From NCBI RefSeq assembly GCF_029989365.1, contig NZ_JAPRAQ010000002.1, positions 434,001-498,000 on the forward strand: a DNA stretch of 64,000 nt, written 5' to 3'. The stretch comes from Bradyrhizobium sp. Arg816 (GTDB lineage: Bacteria; Pseudomonadota; Alphaproteobacteria; Rhizobiales; Xanthobacteraceae). Shown here in pieces: positions 16,358 through 25,535 of this stretch; position 1 is the stretch's first letter, and each line of letters begins with the position of its first letter. The translations under genes were made by a program, and so were the position numbers. The notes beneath the pieces were generated by a model that was given only the letters and a program-made list of their open reading frames with translations, was not told the DNA's origin and made no database searches.

Positions 16358-17712
16358 GCGTTTTCGGTATCGGCCTCGCCTACGGTATCGCGACGCTGGT
16401 CGTGATGTTTTCAGGCATGCCGATCGCGTTCGCGCTCGGCGCGGTCGCGGTCGTGTTCATGGGCATCTATATGCCCGCCGCGTCCCTGGATACGGTGACG
16501 CAGAACGTCTACGAGGAAATGGCCTCGATCACGCTGCTGTCGATCCCGCTCTTCATCCTGAAGGGCGCCGCGATCGGCAAATCGCGCGCCGGTCAGGATC
16601 TCTATTCGGCCCTGCATGCCTGGCTGCATCGCGTCCCCGGCGGCTTGGGCGTCGCCAACGTGTTCGCCTGTGCGTTGTTTGCGGCGATGGCGGGCTCCTC
16701 GCCCGCGACCTGCTCGGCGATCGGGTCGGCCGGCATCCCCGAGATGCGCAAGCGCGGCTATTCCGGCGGTTTTGCCGCCGGCATCATCGCGGCCGGCGGC
16801 ACGCTCGGCATTCTGCTGCCACCCTCGATCACCATGATCCTGTTCGCGGTCGCGGCGGAAAAATCGCTCGGCCGTCTCTTCCTCGCCGGCATCGGGCCCG
16901 GCCTGCTGCTGGTGTCCCTGTTCGGCGCCTATGCGGTGATCCGCTTCCGCCAGGAATATGCCGCGGCCCAGGCAATCTACGAGAAAGGCGGCCCTGAAGC
17001 CGCGATCCTGGCCCGCGACGAATACACGCTCGCCGAACGCTTCAGCGTGCTGCCGCGGGTGATCCCCTTCGTGCTGCTGCTCACCGGCGTCATGATCGCG
17101 CTCTATGGCGGCTACGCCACGCCGTCGGAAACCGCCGGCCTCGGCGGCCTCCTCGCGCTGGCGCTGATTGCGGCGATCTACAGCGTGTGGCGGCCGAGCG
17201 ACCTCGCGCCGATCATGATGTCGACGATCCGGGAATCGACCATGCTGATGATGATCATCGGCATGTCGCTGCTCTATTCCTACGTGATGAGCTATCTGCA
17301 CATCTCGCAGTCGGTCGCCGAATCCATCGTCGCGATGCACCTGCCGCGCTGGGAGCTGCTGTTCGCGATCCTGGTCATGGTCGTCGTGCTCGGCTTCTTC
17401 CTGCCGCCGGTCTCCATTATTCTCATGACCGCGCCGATCATCCTGCCGCCGCTCCGCGCCGCCAATTTCGACATCATCTGGTTCGGCGTGGTCATGACCA
17501 TCGTGATGGAGATGGGGCTGATCCATCCACCGGTCGGCCTCAATATCTTCGTCATCCGCAACGTCGCGCCCGACATTCCCTTGCGCGAAGTGATCTGGGG
17601 CACCCTGCCCTTCGTGCTGCTGATGATGCTCGCGGTGCTGCTGCTGTGCTTCTTCCCGGGAATCTCGACCGGCCTGCCGGACCTGGTGATGGGGCCGGAC
17701 GGGAGCAGGTGA
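16354..17712 (+). CDS. dctM: TRAP transporter large permease (DctM family)
   Basis: A 452-aa polytopic membrane protein of the DctM/ion-transporter superfamily. It shows the typical N-terminal half (FSGMPIAFALGAVAVVFMGIYMP, AMAGSSPATCSAIGSAGIPEMRKRGY) and second half (PPVSIILMTAPIILPPL, MGLIHPPVGLNIFVI). The repeated helix-break motifs (GSSPAT and HPPVG) form the substrate and ion sites in this family. The start at 16354 overlaps the dctQ stop (ATGA). With 14784 and 15803 it makes a complete TRAP system. Nothing metabolic is linked downstream. Confidence 0.93.
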   Translation: MSVFGIGLAYGIATLVVMFSGMPIAFALGAVAVVFMGIYMPAASLDTVTQNVYEEMASITLLSIPLFILKGAAIGKSRAGQDLYSALHAWLHRVPGGLGVANVFACALFAAMAGSSPATCSAIGSAGIPEMRKRGYSGGFAAGIIAAGGTLGILLPPSITMILFAVAAEKSLGRLFLAGIGPGLLLVSLFGAYAVIRFRQEYAAAQAIYEKGGPEAAILARDEYTLAERFSVLPRVIPFVLLLTGVMIALYGGYATPSETAGLGGLLALALIAAIYSVWRPSDLAPIMMSTIRESTMLMMIIGMSLLYSYVMSYLHISQSVAESIVAMHLPRWELLFAILVMVVVLGFFLPPVSIILMTAPIILPPLRAANFDIIWFGVVMTIVMEMGLIHPPVGLNIFVIRNVAPDIPLREVIWGTLPFVLLMMLAVLLLCFFPGISTGLPDLVMGPDGSR

Positions 17713-18196
17713 CGGGAGAACCGTTGGCGCAGGGCTTGGGCATTAGCATTTTCGCTCTCGTCGTGCTGGCGCCGTAAGTCCTCGGCTCATTGACAGGCGT
17801 CGCGTTCACTCGTCTCATCAAGCGTCGCCGCTGGCGGCCCAGGTGATCTCGGTGCGGCCGATCTCGGTAATGTTCGGAACGCTGACCTATGTCGTTGCGC
17901 CGTCGCCATCTTCGCGATGGTGGAGTTGCACCCGTTCGCGTTGTTCGCCGGGCTGGCGCTAGCCCTGTTCTACACGTGGCCAATCTGGCTGCTAATGGGG
18001 CGCAGGATAGATCAGCGTCGACCAGCTCGACGAGCGAAACAGAGGCGCGTCAATTTACAACCTGACGGAAATGTGATCTTATACTTCAATTCACTTGATA
18101 TTTTTCATCGGATTGCGGCACGTCCTCGATCCCCTTGCGGCCGCTGATAATGGGACGAGCAAGCGACAGTCCGAACATTATTTCGGAGCGCCTATC
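17713..18196. other. Intergenic region with a weak ORF
   Basis: A 484-bp stretch. The ORF 17917-18147 (+) begins MVELHPFALFAGLALALFYTWPIWLLMGRR, which could be a short membrane segment, but its second half is unconvincing and runs into the hydrolase gene. It may be a decayed membrane-protein gene. No terminator with a T-run was seen after dctM. Confidence 0.35.
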
Positions 18197-19579
18197 GTGT
18201 TCAAGATTATTTCTGGACTTGCATTGCTGATTTTAGTTCCGGTCTTGGCGACCGAGTTCATCAATGCTTCCGACGCAACAGCCGGCATTCAGAATAAGTG
18301 CACGAAGCACGACGAAACTGATCCCGCCTTGGTGGCGAGGCCGACGTCAGGCGTAGTCAAAGTGATACGACTGAGCAATCAAGGCGAGTTCATCGACCGT
18401 TGCGAATTGACCGATGTCCTTGACGAACTCGTATGGGACCACCCGGACGCCCGTTGCGCGCCAGCAGCCGAGAACTGCTTCAACTCAAAAGTTACGATCA
18501 AGCCGGATGCCGTATCCAAGCCGAAGCTCATCGTCCTCTACATCCACGGCTGGATGCACTCCTCGGATGACCAGGATTCCAATTACCGAGAATTCCGCAG
18601 GCTGATCGCATCTCTTGCGTGCTCGGATCACACGAAGCAAACCGTTGGGATCTACATTACCTGGAACGCATCGACCGGGTACTGGCCCCTGGACTATCTT
18701 TCATTCTGGTCCCGACAGCGGATCGCAGATCGAATAACTCAGTCGGCTGTGGTTGCCAAGATTGTCGGCACGATCGGAAACACCAGGGATAGATCCGGAA
18801 AGCACGACAACTTCATTGCAATCGGACACAGCTTCGGCGCGCGCATGCTCTTTTCGGCGGTCAACGCGCCATTGGTGATAGACGTCGCAAGGGCCTATCC
18901 CCGGTCCAATAGTGATACGTATCAAATCGCCCGGGGGCCGGCGGATGCCACGCTCCTGCTCAATCCGGCGTTCGAGGCCGCAAGATATACGGCGATCAAC
19001 GGATTGATCCGCAATGAAGAGGTCTTTTCGCCGCTACAGCCTCCGCTGCTCATTACGATTTCGACGAACAATGACTGGGCCACCGAAACCGCGTTTCCCG
19101 CCGGGCAGGTTCTTGACCTCTCATTCGACAAGCGCGCAAGAACCACCCTTGGGAATTACGACAGATACTATACTCACTCGCTGCTGCCGTCGGACGAGCG
19201 GGAATGCCCGATCTCGAATCCATCCAACATCACGGAAAAGTTCTTTGCCTCCGGGCTCTGCCTGAAGCGCGAGACAGACTGGCACCAACAAACTGATGCC
19301 ATGCAGGCGGAGGACCCTTATGGTTGGTCCAGCGTCAACCCCGAACGGCAGATGTTCAACCCATTCCTTGTCGTCCATACAACGAAAGAGGTCATCGACA
19401 ACCACGGCGGCATCTGGAAGGGCAAGGTCTTTTCGGAATGGATATTCCAGGTCGTCAAGGCGATAGATTACCGGAATGATCGACTGACCGAATTGGATCG
19501 TACTGGTAGCGCCGTGCGAGGAAATGCGAAATCCTGCGACGACAAAACCTCCGCGTTAACGCAAAGTGGAGACCGGTAG
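18197..19579 (+). CDS. Membrane-anchored alpha/beta hydrolase
   Basis: A 460-aa protein. GTG at 18197 is chosen: GGAG lies 8 nt upstream and it directly precedes a signal-anchor (FKIISGLALLILVPVLATEF). The frame is open to 18095. The catalytic region shows an oxyanion-type strand (LIVLYIHGWMHSS) and the nucleophile elbow GHSFGA (Ser near residue 220), as in serine esterases/lipases. A C-terminal His is likely but not pinned down. Protein exported or tethered to the periplasmic face. No operon partner: it sits between two TRAP systems and converges with the GntR gene. Substrate unknown. Confidence 0.7.
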   Translation: MFKIISGLALLILVPVLATEFINASDATAGIQNKCTKHDETDPALVARPTSGVVKVIRLSNQGEFIDRCELTDVLDELVWDHPDARCAPAAENCFNSKVTIKPDAVSKPKLIVLYIHGWMHSSDDQDSNYREFRRLIASLACSDHTKQTVGIYITWNASTGYWPLDYLSFWSRQRIADRITQSAVVAKIVGTIGNTRDRSGKHDNFIAIGHSFGARMLFSAVNAPLVIDVARAYPRSNSDTYQIARGPADATLLLNPAFEAARYTAINGLIRNEEVFSPLQPPLLITISTNNDWATETAFPAGQVLDLSFDKRARTTLGNYDRYYTHSLLPSDERECPISNPSNITEKFFASGLCLKRETDWHQQTDAMQAEDPYGWSSVNPERQMFNPFLVVHTTKEVIDNHGGIWKGKVFSEWIFQVVKAIDYRNDRLTELDRTGSAVRGNAKSCDDKTSALTQSGDR

Positions 19580-19707
19580 GATAACCGGACCGGAATCACA
19601 CGGCCGGGGTGCTGGAGGCGTGCTCTACGTCCTTCGCTCCCGCGGGCGCATGCAATGACGGGTTACGCTTGGCGACTGCACTTCGCGCAGCGCGGGGCCA
19701 ATCCACC

Positions 19708-20400
19708 CTACGATTTCTCCTTGCGCCGTGCCTTCGTCGCGATCGTGCTGCCGGCCACCACCTGCAACAGATCCTTGCGCACGGCCTCGATGTGCCGCTC
19801 CAGAAACCGGCAGGCCTCCTCGACCTTCTGCGCGCGGCAGAGCGCGATCAGATGGGCGTGCTCCTTCTCGGCTGTTCCCATCGCCTTGGTGTTGGAGAGC
19901 TGGAGGCGCGTGTAGCGGTCGCTGGTCTGCAGCAGCGACAGCACGATCGCGCGCGTACGCGGCTGCGGGGCGTGAACATAGAGCGCCATGTGGAAGTCGG
20001 CGTTGAGCTGCCCCCATTCGCTGACGTTGCGCGCCTTGATCGCCTTCTCAAAACTCTTGTGGATGTCGTCGAGCCCTTCGAAATCATCGGTGGTGAAGCG
20101 GGGCGCCGACTGCGCCAGGAGGCGCGGCTCGAGGATGCCGCGCAGCTCGAACACGTCGTTGATCTCGTCGAGCGATAGCTCCGAGACGATCGCGCCCTTC
20201 TGCGGAACGATGCGCACCAGGCCTTCGGCCTCGAGCTGGAATAGCGCTTCGCGCACCGGGATGCGGCTGACTCCATAGGCCTCGCCTAGCGCGTCTTGAC
20301 GCAGTTGCGAGCCGGCCGGATAGGTGCCGTCGAGGATCGCCTGCCGGAGCTGGTCGACGATCGCGGCCGACAGCGTGCGATGCTTCAGAGGCTGTTTCAT
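19708..20400 (-). CDS. GntR-family regulator with FCD domain
   Basis: A 230-aa transcription factor. Residues 1-70 are a winged HTH (TLSAAIVDQLRQAILDGTYPAGSQLRQDALGEAYGVSRIPVREALFQLEAEGLV). The rest is an FCD ligand-binding domain with the usual helical metal/ligand pocket (ELRGILEPRLL, NADFHMALYVHA, EHAHLIALC). The ATG at 20400 has AAGG five bases upstream; the frame runs on to 20574 but those residues are not part of the family. It is divergent from the TRAP/aldolase operon and surely controls it, with the operator at 20556. FCD regulators typically release DNA on binding the substrate or an intermediate. Confidence 0.9.
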   Translation of the reverse strand: MKQPLKHRTLSAAIVDQLRQAILDGTYPAGSQLRQDALGEAYGVSRIPVREALFQLEAEGLVRIVPQKGAIVSELSLDEINDVFELRGILEPRLLAQSAPRFTTDDFEGLDDIHKSFEKAIKARNVSEWGQLNADFHMALYVHAPQPRTRAIVLSLLQTSDRYTRLQLSNTKAMGTAEKEHAHLIALCRAQKVEEACRFLERHIEAVRKDLLQVVAGSTIATKARRKEKS

Positions 20401-20545
20401 CTGACCTTCTGTTGTCCTTCCCGACTCATCCGGCCGAAGCGGTCTTTCTCTTGCATGTTGAGCGGCCCAACAAAAGTGCGCGGCCCGGCAAAAGCCAGTG
20501 CCCAGCAAAAGCGCGTCCTGCCGTCGAAATGACCGCAATCTCCGT

Positions 20546-20576
20546 TTGACACCCAAAATGTATAAATTATACATTT
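20546..20576 (+). promoter_or_regulatory. Promoter and GntR operator of the second TRAP operon
   Basis: A perfect dyad (AAATGTATAA, one central A, TTATACATTT; 20556-20576) lies between the divergent genes. Its AT-rich TGTAT/ATACA halves resemble FCD-GntR operators. A TTGACA (20546-20551) sits 16 bp upstream of TATACA (20568-20573), so the operator covers the promoter spacer and -10. Binding should repress the operon. Confidence 0.7.
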
Positions 20577-20616
20577 GCCGATAGCACGAGATTTCTCAGG
20601 GGTTGGGGCCTCTTTC

Positions 20617-21240
20617 ATGATCGAGCAGACGATGCTGGCCACGCGCGCATTCAGCGTTCGACGCATGGTCGTCGGCGCGTCCAGTGGCCTGCTCGCCGTC
20701 GAGCGCGTCGCGCTGATGGGCCTGATGTACCTGCTCACCGGCCTGATCCTGGTGAACGTCGTCACCCGCTACGCGCGCTTCCCGATCTACTGGATCGATG
20801 AATCCGCGGTCTATTGCGTGGTTTGGCTGACCTTCGTCGGGGCGTCCGCGATGACGCGGCTGCGGCTCGATTTCGCGGTCACCATGCTGACGGAACGTCT
20901 TTCGCCGCGGCACCAGAAGATCGCCAAGGTAATCTCGACCGGCCTCGTCGTCGTATTTGGCGTCGCCCTGATCGTGACCTGCGTGCTCTGGATGGACCCG
21001 ATTGGCCTTGCGCGCGCCGGCTTCGACGGGCGCAAGCTCGCGGCCGAGACCTTCAACTTCCTCTACACCGAGCACACCCAGACGCTGAACTGGCCGACCT
21101 GGGTGCTCTATTTGACGCTGCCGATCTTCGCGGTCTCGATGACCATCCACGGTCTCGCCAACCTGCTGGAAGATCTCGAGCTGGTCCCGCGCACGCCGCC
21201 GAAGGGCTTTGCGCTCTCCGAGCTCGACGGGGTCAACTGA
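20617..21240 (+). CDS. dctQ: TRAP transporter small permease (DctQ family)
   Basis: A 207-aa inner-membrane protein with four helices. The DctQ signature is plain: PIYWIDESAVYCVVWLTFVGASAMTRLRLDFAV (Trp-Asp-Glu-Ser followed by the re-entrant helix). The ATG at 20617 is preferred to 20575, which lies inside the operator. It carries a longer C-terminal region than the first DctQ (to FALSELDGVN). It is the first gene of the operon controlled by the GntR regulator, and its stop overlaps dctM. Confidence 0.88.
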   Translation: MIEQTMLATRAFSVRRMVVGASSGLLAVERVALMGLMYLLTGLILVNVVTRYARFPIYWIDESAVYCVVWLTFVGASAMTRLRLDFAVTMLTERLSPRHQKIAKVISTGLVVVFGVALIVTCVLWMDPIGLARAGFDGRKLAAETFNFLYTEHTQTLNWPTWVLYLTLPIFAVSMTIHGLANLLEDLELVPRTPPKGFALSELDGVN

Positions 21241-22505
21241 TGATCACGTCAGCCGCCTTCGTCGCGATTATGCTGGTCGGCGTGCCGATCGGGCTCTGCC
21301 TGTGCCTTGCCGGCCTCGTCTACATCGCAGCATCCGGCAATCCCGTGCTGTTCCAGTCCTATCCGCTCCAGCTGTTCGGCGGCGTCGACAGCTACGGTCT
21401 GATCGCCATTCCGCTCTTCATCCTGATCGGCGAGATCATGAACGGCGGCGGCATCACGCGGCGCATCGTCGACATGGCGATGGCCTTCGTCGGCTCGCTC
21501 AAGGGCGGGCTCGCCTACGTTAACATCCTCGCCAACATGTTCATCTCCTCGATCCTGGGATCTGCCACCGCGCAGGTCGCGATCATGGCCCAGATCATGG
21601 TGCCGGAGATGGAGAAGAAGGGCTACGACAAGACCTTCGCAGCGGGATTGACCGCCTATGGCGGCATGCTCGGCCCGATCATTCCGCCCTCGGTGATGTT
21701 CGTGGTCTACAGCGTGCTCGCACAAGTGTCGGTCAGCGACATGCTGATCGCCGGCATCGTGCCGGGCGTCATCCTCACGGTGATGTTCTGCCTCGTCATC
21801 GCGCTGATGGGATACGTCTACAACTATCCCCGTGCGGATTATCAGACGCCGCGCCAGCGCGTCATGACGATCCTGCGGACGTCACCCACCCTGCTGATCC
21901 CGATCGTCATCGTCGGCACCATCCTCAGTGGCCTCGCCAATGCGACGGAATCCGCTGCGGTCGGCGCGGTCGCCGCCGCACTTGTCGGGAAATACTGGAC
22001 CAGGGAGTTCGAATTCTCGCAGTTGCCGCAGATGATGCTGCGCAGCGCCATCTATTCGGCGATCGTGCTGTTCCTGGTCGCTGCCGCGGCGGTGTTCTCC
22101 TGGGTCCTGATCTTCGGCAAGGTGCCGCAGGAAACCGCAGGCTGGATCCAGTCCGCCGCCAAGGACCCGGTCAGCTTCATGCTGATCTGCAACGTCATCC
22201 TGCTGATCATCGGCACTGTGATCGACGGCATTCCCGGCCCGATCATGACTGTGCCGATCCTGCTGCCTGTCGCGACCGACGTCTACCATATCGATCCCCG
22301 GCATTTCGGCGTCGTGGTGGTGATCAATCTCGTGCTCGGCCTGTTGTCACCGCCGGTCGGGCTCTGCTTCTTCGTCGCGGCCGCCGTCACCGGCGCCAAG
22401 CCCGGCAAGATGTTCATGGTGACGCTGCCGTTCTTCGTCATCTCCTGCGTCCTGCTGGTGCTGCTCTCGCTCTACCCGTCGCTCTCGCTGATCCTCATCA
22501 AATAG
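21240..22505 (+). CDS. dctM: TRAP transporter large permease (DctM family)
   Basis: A 421-aa DctM-type permease starting at the ATG overlapping the dctQ stop (TGATG, 21238-21242). The longer frame to 20814 is a shadow of dctQ. Family features: VGVPIGLCLCLAGLVYIA, SSILGSATAQVAIMAQIMVPEMEKKGYDK, LTAYGGMLGPIIPPSVMFVVY and LSPPVGLCFFVAAAV. It moves the substrate captured by the binding protein encoded next (22530). Compared with the first DctM it is a distinct subfamily, so the two systems probably carry different acids. Confidence 0.92.
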   Translation: MITSAAFVAIMLVGVPIGLCLCLAGLVYIAASGNPVLFQSYPLQLFGGVDSYGLIAIPLFILIGEIMNGGGITRRIVDMAMAFVGSLKGGLAYVNILANMFISSILGSATAQVAIMAQIMVPEMEKKGYDKTFAAGLTAYGGMLGPIIPPSVMFVVYSVLAQVSVSDMLIAGIVPGVILTVMFCLVIALMGYVYNYPRADYQTPRQRVMTILRTSPTLLIPIVIVGTILSGLANATESAAVGAVAAALVGKYWTREFEFSQLPQMMLRSAIYSAIVLFLVAAAAVFSWVLIFGKVPQETAGWIQSAAKDPVSFMLICNVILLIIGTVIDGIPGPIMTVPILLPVATDVYHIDPRHFGVVVVINLVLGLLSPPVGLCFFVAAAVTGAKPGKMFMVTLPFFVISCVLLVLLSLYPSLSLILIK

Positions 22506-22529
22506 GCCCGTTCAAAAGGAAGCCCGACC

Positions 22530-23513
22530 ATGCCGCTTTCACGCCGCCGCTTTCTCGCCGCCAGCGCCGCCGCATCGGTGTTCGCGCCGTCGCTGGCGCT
22601 CGCCCAGGCCAAGGAATTCCGCCTCGGCCTGATCACGCCGAACGGCCATTCCTGGAACAAGGCAGCGCTCAAGTTCGGCGACGAGCTGAAGGCCGCCACC
22701 AGCGGCCGCCTGACCCTGACCGTGTTCCATTCCGGCCAGCTCGGCAACGAGCCCGCGATGATGCAGCAATTGCAGTCCGGCGCGCTCGACATGGGCTTCA
22801 TCCAGGCAGCCGAGCTCGGCTCGCGCGTGCCGCACATCGCCGCGATCAACGCGCCCTACATCGTCCGCTCGACGCCTGCGGTCGCGAAATTCGTGCGGCA
22901 TCCGGCAGCGGTGAAGCTGTTCGATGTGCTGCCGCAGGAGACCGGCACCATCGGCCTTGGCTGGGGCATCACCGGCATGCGCGCGGTGTTCTCGTCCAAG
23001 GACCTGAACTCGCTCGCCGACATCAAGGGCATGAAGCTCCGCATCAACCCGACGCCGGTCTATCGCGACTTCTATTCCTCGCTCGGTGCCGCGCCGACGC
23101 CGATCCCGACCCCGCAGGTGTTCGACGCGATGGCCAACGGCCAGGTCGATGGCCTCGAGGCCGATCTCGAATTCTCCTGGAACCAGCGCTTCGACAAGGT
23201 GTCGAAGGTGATCCTGCAGATGAATGCCGTCTTCATGCCGATGGCCGCGGTCGTTTCCGGCCGGGTCTGGCAGACGCTCCCCGCAGCCGACCGGGAGCTG
23301 ATCGCCAAGACGGTGAAGTCGACGCTGGACGCGCAGATCGACGAGTTGGCCTCTAACGAACCCGCCCTGATCGAGAATTTCAAGAACGCGCCGATCCCGA
23401 TCCGCCAGGTCCCGGCCGGCGACACCGAGGCCGTCATCGCCGAGTTCGACAAGATCTGGCTGCCCAAGGCACCTGTCCTCGCCGAGCTGCGCAAGGTCGG
23501 CGCGACGCTCTGA
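22530..23513 (+). CDS. dctP: TRAP transporter substrate-binding protein (DctP family)
   Basis: A 327-aa periplasmic binding protein. A Tat-like signal (MPLSRRRFLAASAAASVFAPSLALAQA) is cleaved near residue 27. The DctP fold is seen in FRLGLITPNGHSWNKAALKFGDEL, LTVFHSGQLGNEPAMMQQLQSGALDMGFI and IKGMKLRINPTPVYRDFYSSLGA, the last holding the ligand-binding Arg. AAAAGGAAG precedes the ATG by seven bases. Third gene of the GntR-controlled operon; the family enzyme at 23586 follows after 72 bp, so the ligand may be the precursor of that enzyme's substrate. Confidence 0.92.
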   Translation: MPLSRRRFLAASAAASVFAPSLALAQAKEFRLGLITPNGHSWNKAALKFGDELKAATSGRLTLTVFHSGQLGNEPAMMQQLQSGALDMGFIQAAELGSRVPHIAAINAPYIVRSTPAVAKFVRHPAAVKLFDVLPQETGTIGLGWGITGMRAVFSSKDLNSLADIKGMKLRINPTPVYRDFYSSLGAAPTPIPTPQVFDAMANGQVDGLEADLEFSWNQRFDKVSKVILQMNAVFMPMAAVVSGRVWQTLPAADRELIAKTVKSTLDAQIDELASNEPALIENFKNAPIPIRQVPAGDTEAVIAEFDKIWLPKAPVLAELRKVGATL

Positions 23514-23585
23514 TCCATCCGCTACCCTCTTCACCACAGCCGGCGGATCCAGCCCCCCGCCGGCAAACTCACTCGGCGTCAATTC

Positions 23586-24512
23586 ATGAGCCGCCGCGTT
23601 TCCTGGGAAGGCGTCTTCCCGGCCGTCACCACGCAATTCCACGACGATCTCTCGCTCGACATCGACGCCACCGCCAAGGTGATGGACGGGTTGATCCGCG
23701 ACGGCGTCTCCGGCCTGATCGTCTGCGGCTCGGTCGGCGAGAACACCTCGCTGGAGCGCAAGGAGAAGGTCGCGATCATGGAGACGGCGAAATCCGTTGC
23801 GGCCGGCCGCGTGCCCGTGCTGTGCGGCATCGCCGAATTCACCACGGCGTTTGCGGTCGAGACCGCCAAGGAAGCCGCGCGCGTCGGCATCGACGGCGTG
23901 ATGGTGATGCCGGCGCTGGTCTATTCGTCGAAGCCGCACGAAACCGCCGCGCATTTCCGCGCCGTCGCCAGCGCGACCGACCTGCCCGTGATGCTCTACA
24001 ACAACCCGCCGATCTACAAGAACGACGTCACCCCCGACATCCTGGCCTCGCTCGCCGACGTCGAGACCGTCGTCTGCTTCAAGGATTCCTCGGGCGACAC
24101 GCGGCGCTTCATCGACACCAGGAACATGGTCGGCGACCGCTTCGTGCTGTTCGCAGGGTTGGACGACGTCATCGTCGAGAGCATCGCCATGGGCGCGGTG
24201 GGCTGGGTCTCCGGCATGTCGAACGCCTTCCCGCGCGAAGGCGAGACGCTGTTTCGCCTGGCCAAGGCCGGCCGCCTTGCCGAGGCCATGCCGATCTACG
24301 AATGGTTTATGCCGCTGCTGCATCTGGACGCGCGCCCGGACCTCGTTCAGTGCATCAAGCTGTGCGAGCACATCATGGGCCGCGGCACCGCGCTGACCCG
24401 CCCGCCGCGCCTCGCGCTCCTGCCGCAGGAGAAGGCCGAGGTCGAAGCCATGATGGTGAAGGCGCTCAAGAACCGGCCGCTCCTGCCGGATGTCGGGCTG
24501 AAGGCGGCCTAA
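23586..24512 (+). CDS. Dihydrodipicolinate synthase/N-acetylneuraminate lyase family enzyme
   Basis: A 308-aa class I aldolase-type TIM barrel. Visible are the GTTGE-like loop (CGSVGENTSLERKEK), the catalytic Tyr in MLYNNPP near residue 138 and the Schiff-base Lys in VVCFKDSSGD near residue 166. It sits last in a TRAP operon under a GntR regulator, a context typical of catabolic members (for example 1-pyrroline-4-hydroxy-2-carboxylate deaminase, 2-keto-3-deoxy-sugar-acid aldolases or dehydratases) rather than lysine synthesis. It likely degrades the imported acid to a keto acid. Which acid cannot be decided from sequence alone. Confidence 0.85.
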   Translation: MSRRVSWEGVFPAVTTQFHDDLSLDIDATAKVMDGLIRDGVSGLIVCGSVGENTSLERKEKVAIMETAKSVAAGRVPVLCGIAEFTTAFAVETAKEAARVGIDGVMVMPALVYSSKPHETAAHFRAVASATDLPVMLYNNPPIYKNDVTPDILASLADVETVVCFKDSSGDTRRFIDTRNMVGDRFVLFAGLDDVIVESIAMGAVGWVSGMSNAFPREGETLFRLAKAGRLAEAMPIYEWFMPLLHLDARPDLVQCIKLCEHIMGRGTALTRPPRLALLPQEKAEVEAMMVKALKNRPLLPDVGLKAA

Positions 24513-24521
24513 GCGAAGGTC

Positions 24522-24618
24522 TCGTAGGGTGGGCAAAGCGAAAGCGTGCCCACCATTCGCAAATTGGATCGCGGAAGGATGGTGGGCACGGCGCTACGCG
24601 CCTTTGCCCACCCTACGA
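24522..24618. repeat. Rhizobial palindromic repeat element (REP-like)
   Basis: A nested palindrome. Outer 17-bp arms at 24522-24538 and 24602-24618 are perfect inverses (core GTAGGGTGGGCAAAG). Inner 12-bp arms CGTGCCCACCAT (24545-24556) and ATGGTGGGCACG (24579-24590) are also perfect. Elements with this GTAGGGTGGGCAAAG core are scattered through Bradyrhizobium genomes. Here it lies between convergent genes and could act as a shared terminator. Confidence 0.8.
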
Positions 24619-24622
24619 AAGC

Positions 24623-25534
24623 TTACGAAGCAGCCCGCTTCTTCTTCGCGTTCAGCGCAGATGCCACGCGGCTCACAGGCGGTTTGCCCAGCACGCCGCT
24701 CATCTCGTTCGTCGCCGCCAGCAGCTTCTCCATATCCACGCCGGTCCTGACGCCCATGCCTTCGAGCATGTAGACGACGTCCTCGGTCGCGACGTTTCCG
24801 GTTGCGCCCGGCGCGTAGGGGCAGCCGCCAAGGCCGCCGGCGGCAGCGTCGATGATGCGGACGCCCTCCTCCATCCCGGCATAGAGATTGGCCAGTGCCT
24901 GGCCGTAGGTGTCGTGGAAATGCATCGCGAGTTTTGCGGGCGGGATGTTGGCGCTCACCGCGCGCAGCATCTCCTTGGCCTTATCAGGCGTGCCGACGCC
25001 GATGGTGTCGCCGAGCGAGATCTCGTAGCAGCCGAGCTCCCACAGCGTGTTGGCGAGATCGGCGACCGCCTTTGGCTTGATCTCGCCGTCGAACGGGCAG
25101 CCCAGCACGCAGGAGATATAGCCGCGGACCCTGACGCTATCCGCCTTGGCGCGCGCCAGCACCGGCTTGAACCGTTCGATGGACTCCGCGACCGTGCAGT
25201 TGATATTGGCGCGCGAAAAGCCTTCCGAGGCCGCCGCGAACACGGAGACGACTTGCGCGCCGGCAGTGCGCGCGGCGTCATAGCCCTTCTCGTTCGGCAC
25301 CAGCACGTGGAATTCGGCGCCCTTCACGTGGGCAACACCGCGCAGCACGGCGTCCGAGCTCGCCATTTGCGGGATCGCCTTGGGCGAGACGAAGGCGCCG
25401 ACCTCGACCGTGGTGAGGCCAGCGGCTACGAGCGCCTCGACGAAGGCGATGCGGGCCTCGACGCTGACCGGCGTCTTCTCGTTCTGGAGGCCGTCGCGCG
25501 GCCCCATTTCGATGATGCGAACGGGATCGCTCAT
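24623..25534 (-). CDS. mvaB: Hydroxymethylglutaryl-CoA lyase
   Basis: A 303-aa HMGL-like TIM barrel that splits HMG-CoA into acetoacetate and acetyl-CoA, the last step of leucine breakdown. Family marks: IIEMGPRDGLQNEK (Asp and Arg of the active site), VEVGAFVSPKAIPQMA, ISCVLGCPFDG, the metal-binding MHFHDTYGQALAN (HxH) and the catalytic-Cys signature GLGGCPYAPGATGN. It starts one base after the stop of mccA, so it is translated with it. It ends the ivd-mccB-mccA-mvaB operon. Cytosolic; full length. Confidence 0.95.
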   Translation of the reverse strand: MSDPVRIIEMGPRDGLQNEKTPVSVEARIAFVEALVAAGLTTVEVGAFVSPKAIPQMASSDAVLRGVAHVKGAEFHVLVPNEKGYDAARTAGAQVVSVFAAASEGFSRANINCTVAESIERFKPVLARAKADSVRVRGYISCVLGCPFDGEIKPKAVADLANTLWELGCYEISLGDTIGVGTPDKAKEMLRAVSANIPPAKLAMHFHDTYGQALANLYAGMEEGVRIIDAAAGGLGGCPYAPGATGNVATEDVVYMLEGMGVRTGVDMEKLLAATNEMSGVLGKPPVSRVASALNAKKKRAAS

Positions 25535-25535
25535 G

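Noticed and set aside
22539..24536. A 665-aa minus-strand ORF
   Set aside because: Shadow of dctP and the DHDPS-family gene with His/Arg/Asp-rich low-information sequence.
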